Shown: one piece after another, positions 22,742-24,694 of the stretch
Numbering within the stretch: position 1 is the first letter of the stretch
Layout of the letters: every line of letters begins with the position of its first letter
From: CAZQQN01 sp964595485
Lineage (GTDB): Bacteria; Bacteroidota; Bacteroidia; CAILMK01; CAYYUA01
Assembly: GCA_964595485.1 (NCBI GenBank)
Contig: CAZQQN010000039.1
Coordinates: 1 to 24,694, forward strand
Direction: 5' to 3'
DNA length: 24,694 bases
Made by a program: the position numbers and the translations under genes
The notes under the pieces: generated by a model
Told to the model about the DNA's origin: nothing
Seen by the model: the letters and a program-made list of their open reading frames with translations, nothing else
Databases searched by the model: none

Positions 22742-24214
22742 ATGAGTTTATTCATTCTGGTTATATACGGGTTGGCGCTGACCTTCATTTTCCTGTTTTG
22801 CATGAGCCAGCTCCATGTATGGACTTACTACCGCAAATCGAAAAGGAGTAAAGCTAGTAGTCAGAAGCCTGAGGAACCGGGTCAATGGCCTTTGGTTACT
22901 GTTCAATTGCCAATCTTCAATGAGTATTATGTCGCTGATCGTTTGATTGATTCAGTGTCAGCCTTTGATTATCCTGCGGACAAGTTAGAGATACAGGTGT
23001 TGGATGATTCAACGGATGAAACCCGCGAGTTGATTGAGGCCAAAGTAAAATCGGTCAGAGGACTTGGTATTGATATCAAGCATATTCACCGCCAAAACCG
23101 TGAAGGTTACAAAGCCGGTGCCCTGCAAAATGGGCTGAAACAAGCAAACGGGGAATTCATAGCCATATTTGACGCGGATTTTGTACCGAATCCGGATTTC
23201 TTAAAAGCCACAGTACCATATTTTAATGACCCTAAAACCGGAATGGTACAAACCCGTTGGGAGCATTTCAATAAAGATTACTCAATTTTTACAAAGGCGC
23301 AGGCCTTAGCGCTGGATAACCATTTTGAGGTTGAACAAACGGGTCGGAATGAGGGCAATTTCTTTCTCAATTTTAATGGCACTGCAGGTATTTGGCGTAA
23401 GGCTACCATTGAAGATGCTGGTGGCTGGCACTATGATACGCTTACCGAGGACCTTGATTTGAGCTACCGTGCCCAGTTAAAGCATTGGCATTTCCGCTTC
23501 CTGAAAGATTCGGGATCTCCTGCTGAGTTACCCGTGGAGCTGAATTCAATCAAATCCCAACAATTCCGTTGGAATAAAGGAGCCGCTGAAACAGCTAAAA
23601 AGTTATTTCCCACTATCTTGCGATCAAAAATTCCTTTTTCTTACAAAATACAGGCATTTTTCCACTTATTTAACAGTTCAATTTTCCTGTGTATTTTACT
23701 CTGTGCATTACTTAGCCTCCCGGCACTCGTTATCAAAAATCAAGGTCATTTTCCGCTACTGTTCGAAATGGCTTCTTTTTTCCTTTTAAGTTTGCTAGCC
23801 ATTTGCCTTATTTACTTCGATGCTTTTCGTCAAAAATACAAGAATTCATGGAAAGCATTCAAGGATTTCATGGGTATTTTCCCTCTATTTTTGTGTATAT
23901 CAATGGGTATGTCACTGCACAATGGAATGGCTGTAATAAAGGGTTTTATGGGTCATAAGAGCCCCTTTATCCGGACACCTAAGTTTAACTTGCGCTCTCT
24001 TCAGGATAGCTGGCAGGGCAAAAAATACCTGAAAGCTAATTTAAGTTGGTCGTCTTTAGTGGAAGGGTTGTTGTCACTCTACTTCATAGCAGGGATCATC
24101 ATGAGTTTCCGATTAGGTGATTTTGACTTACTGCCCTTTCATTTAATGCTTACCATTGGCTTTGGCAGTGTTTTTTTAGCTACGGTGTATCATTCATTGA
24201 GCATTCTAAAATAA
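22742..24214 (+). CDS. Processive membrane GT2 glycosyltransferase, cellulose-synthase-like
   Basis: A 490-residue inner-membrane glycosyltransferase. A first helix (about 2-21) is followed by a cytoplasmic GT-A domain with VQLPIFNE (54-61), DDS (88-90), DAD (144-146), TED (235-237) and QxxRW (QQFRW, 273-277), the full D,D,D,QxxRW set of processive beta-glycan synthases and CslA-type mannan/glucomannan enzymes. Four or five helices follow (about 303-330, 341-360, 374-396, 435-456, 463-485). It therefore probably polymerises a polysaccharide and extrudes it, or elongates a lipid-linked glycan. No PilZ or BcsB partner is seen, so it is not a standard cellulose operon. Linkage and sugar cannot be read from sequence. 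Confidence 0.9.
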   Translation: MSLFILVIYGLALTFIFLFCMSQLHVWTYYRKSKRSKASSQKPEEPGQWPLVTVQLPIFNEYYVADRLIDSVSAFDYPADKLEIQVLDDSTDETRELIEAKVKSVRGLGIDIKHIHRQNREGYKAGALQNGLKQANGEFIAIFDADFVPNPDFLKATVPYFNDPKTGMVQTRWEHFNKDYSIFTKAQALALDNHFEVEQTGRNEGNFFLNFNGTAGIWRKATIEDAGGWHYDTLTEDLDLSYRAQLKHWHFRFLKDSGSPAELPVELNSIKSQQFRWNKGAAETAKKLFPTILRSKIPFSYKIQAFFHLFNSSIFLCILLCALLSLPALVIKNQGHFPLLFEMASFFLLSLLAICLIYFDAFRQKYKNSWKAFKDFMGIFPLFLCISMGMSLHNGMAVIKGFMGHKSPFIRTPKFNLRSLQDSWQGKKYLKANLSWSSLVEGLLSLYFIAGIIMSFRLGDFDLLPFHLMLTIGFGSVFLATVYHSLSILK

Positions 24215-24259
24215 TAAAGACCACTGTTTGCGCATAAACATAAGCCGCTATGGGCTGGT

Positions 24260-24694
24260 TTGGGATTACTTATTTCCCTCATGGCTTGGTATTGGCTTAT
24301 TTACGGGGTTGTACGCTCCCATTTTACAGAGGTTCAGAGCGCTTTTGCTGTCTTATTTTTGGCTTATTTTTTTGTTGTAAAAGCAGGTGATCATGAAAAA
24401 GTTAAATGGTGGGGGCTTTTTGGGGCTATTGTTTTCCGTCTTTTATACTTACCTGCTATGCCCGAGCTTTCTGATGATATATTTCGGTTTATCTGGGATG
24501 GCCGACTTTTAGCACAGGGGATGGATCCATTTAAGCATTTACCTGCTTATTACATTGAAGGTAGCGGACAATCATTGGCCTTATCTGGTATCAACGAGAA
24601 CCTTTTTAAGCAGCTTAATTCACCCGAATACTACTCAGTTTATCCGCCTCTTTCGCAAGGTGTATTTACATTAGCTGCCTGGCTGTTTCCGGAA
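24260..24694 (+). CDS. N-terminal part of a membrane mannosyltransferase-like protein (GT-C), truncated by the window edge
   Basis: An open frame continues to the right edge with a membrane-protein composition: hydrophobic helices GLLISLMAWYWLIYGVV and AFAVLFLAYFFVV, a further helix near FGAIVFRLLYLP, then LSDDIFRFIWDGRLLAQGMDPF and NSPEYYSVYPPLSQGVF. The SDD-F-R-F-WDGR and YYSVYPP patterns resemble GT87/ArnT-like GT-C transferases that use polyprenyl-phosphate sugars as donors. That fits the upstream DPM-like gene. The start is uncertain: the frame is open from a double TAA at 24212-24217, and the first ATG (24281) lies inside the first helix. TTG at 24260 is my choice because TTG starts occur elsewhere in this window; CTG at 24224 is another option. 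Confidence 0.7.
   Translation, partial: MGLLISLMAWYWLIYGVVRSHFTEVQSAFAVLFLAYFFVVKAGDHEKVKWWGLFGAIVFRLLYLPAMPELSDDIFRFIWDGRLLAQGMDPFKHLPAYYIEGSGQSLALSGINENLFKQLNSPEYYSVYPPLSQGVFTLAAWLFPE

Overview
The window looks like chromosomal DNA from a free-living member of the Bacteroidota, probably Cytophagales-like. It is AT-rich. Start codons have almost no Shine-Dalgarno sequence and sit behind A/T-rich leaders. Several intergenic spaces carry the Bacteroidota sigma-A -7 element TAnnTTTG. Many families are typical of that phylum: DUF1573, DUF4270, the short stand-alone GT5-like 'glycogen synthase', the NamZ/DUF1343 muramidase, and the panC-panD-flippase order. I see no prophage, insertion sequence, CRISPR array or rRNA. 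About 23 protein genes and one tRNA account for most of the sequence.

Left part (1-4.3 kb): the start of a small protein running off the left edge, a secreted seven-blade WD40 protein, a divergent MBL-fold hydrolase, then a minus-strand pair ribD (TTG start) and a three-domain DUF1573 secreted protein. Two sparse spacers of about 520 and 410 bp flank a TerB-like protein and lead into dps, which ends in a strong terminator. Next come a small two-helix membrane protein, a secreted NHL/SMP-30-like propeller and tRNA-Gly(CCC).

Middle part (7.8-13.8 kb): a THUMP-domain RNA methyltransferase converges with a 4-bp overlap on NamZ. NamZ is divergent from a LolC/E-type ABC permease, with only 6 bp between the two start codons and candidate promoters lying inside each other's coding region. 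A P-loop kinase and an aminoglycoside-phosphotransferase-like protein follow. They correspond to the two halves of a protein that is fused in many Proteobacteria. An Mn-type superoxide dismutase ends at a shared convergent terminator.

Right part (13.8-24.7 kb): on the minus strand, reading leftward from 19.0 kb, are a GT5-like protein that lacks the synthase nucleotide-sugar site, a DUF4270 lipoprotein, aroF (translationally coupled by GTGA) and glmS. On the plus strand, from a clear panC promoter, are panC, panD, a YbhN-like lipid flippase (TTG start), rfaE2 (50-bp overlap), a DPM-like GT2, a processive CESA-like GT2 with TM helices, and the first part of a polyprenol-sugar-type membrane glycosyltransferase. 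This block supplies precursors (glucosamine-6-P, DAHP, pantothenate, ADP-heptose) and envelope glycan assembly. The most attractive candidate for undescribed biology is the conserved-looking GT5-like pseudoenzyme/DUF4270/flippase neighbourhood. The split kinase/phosphotransferase pair is second.
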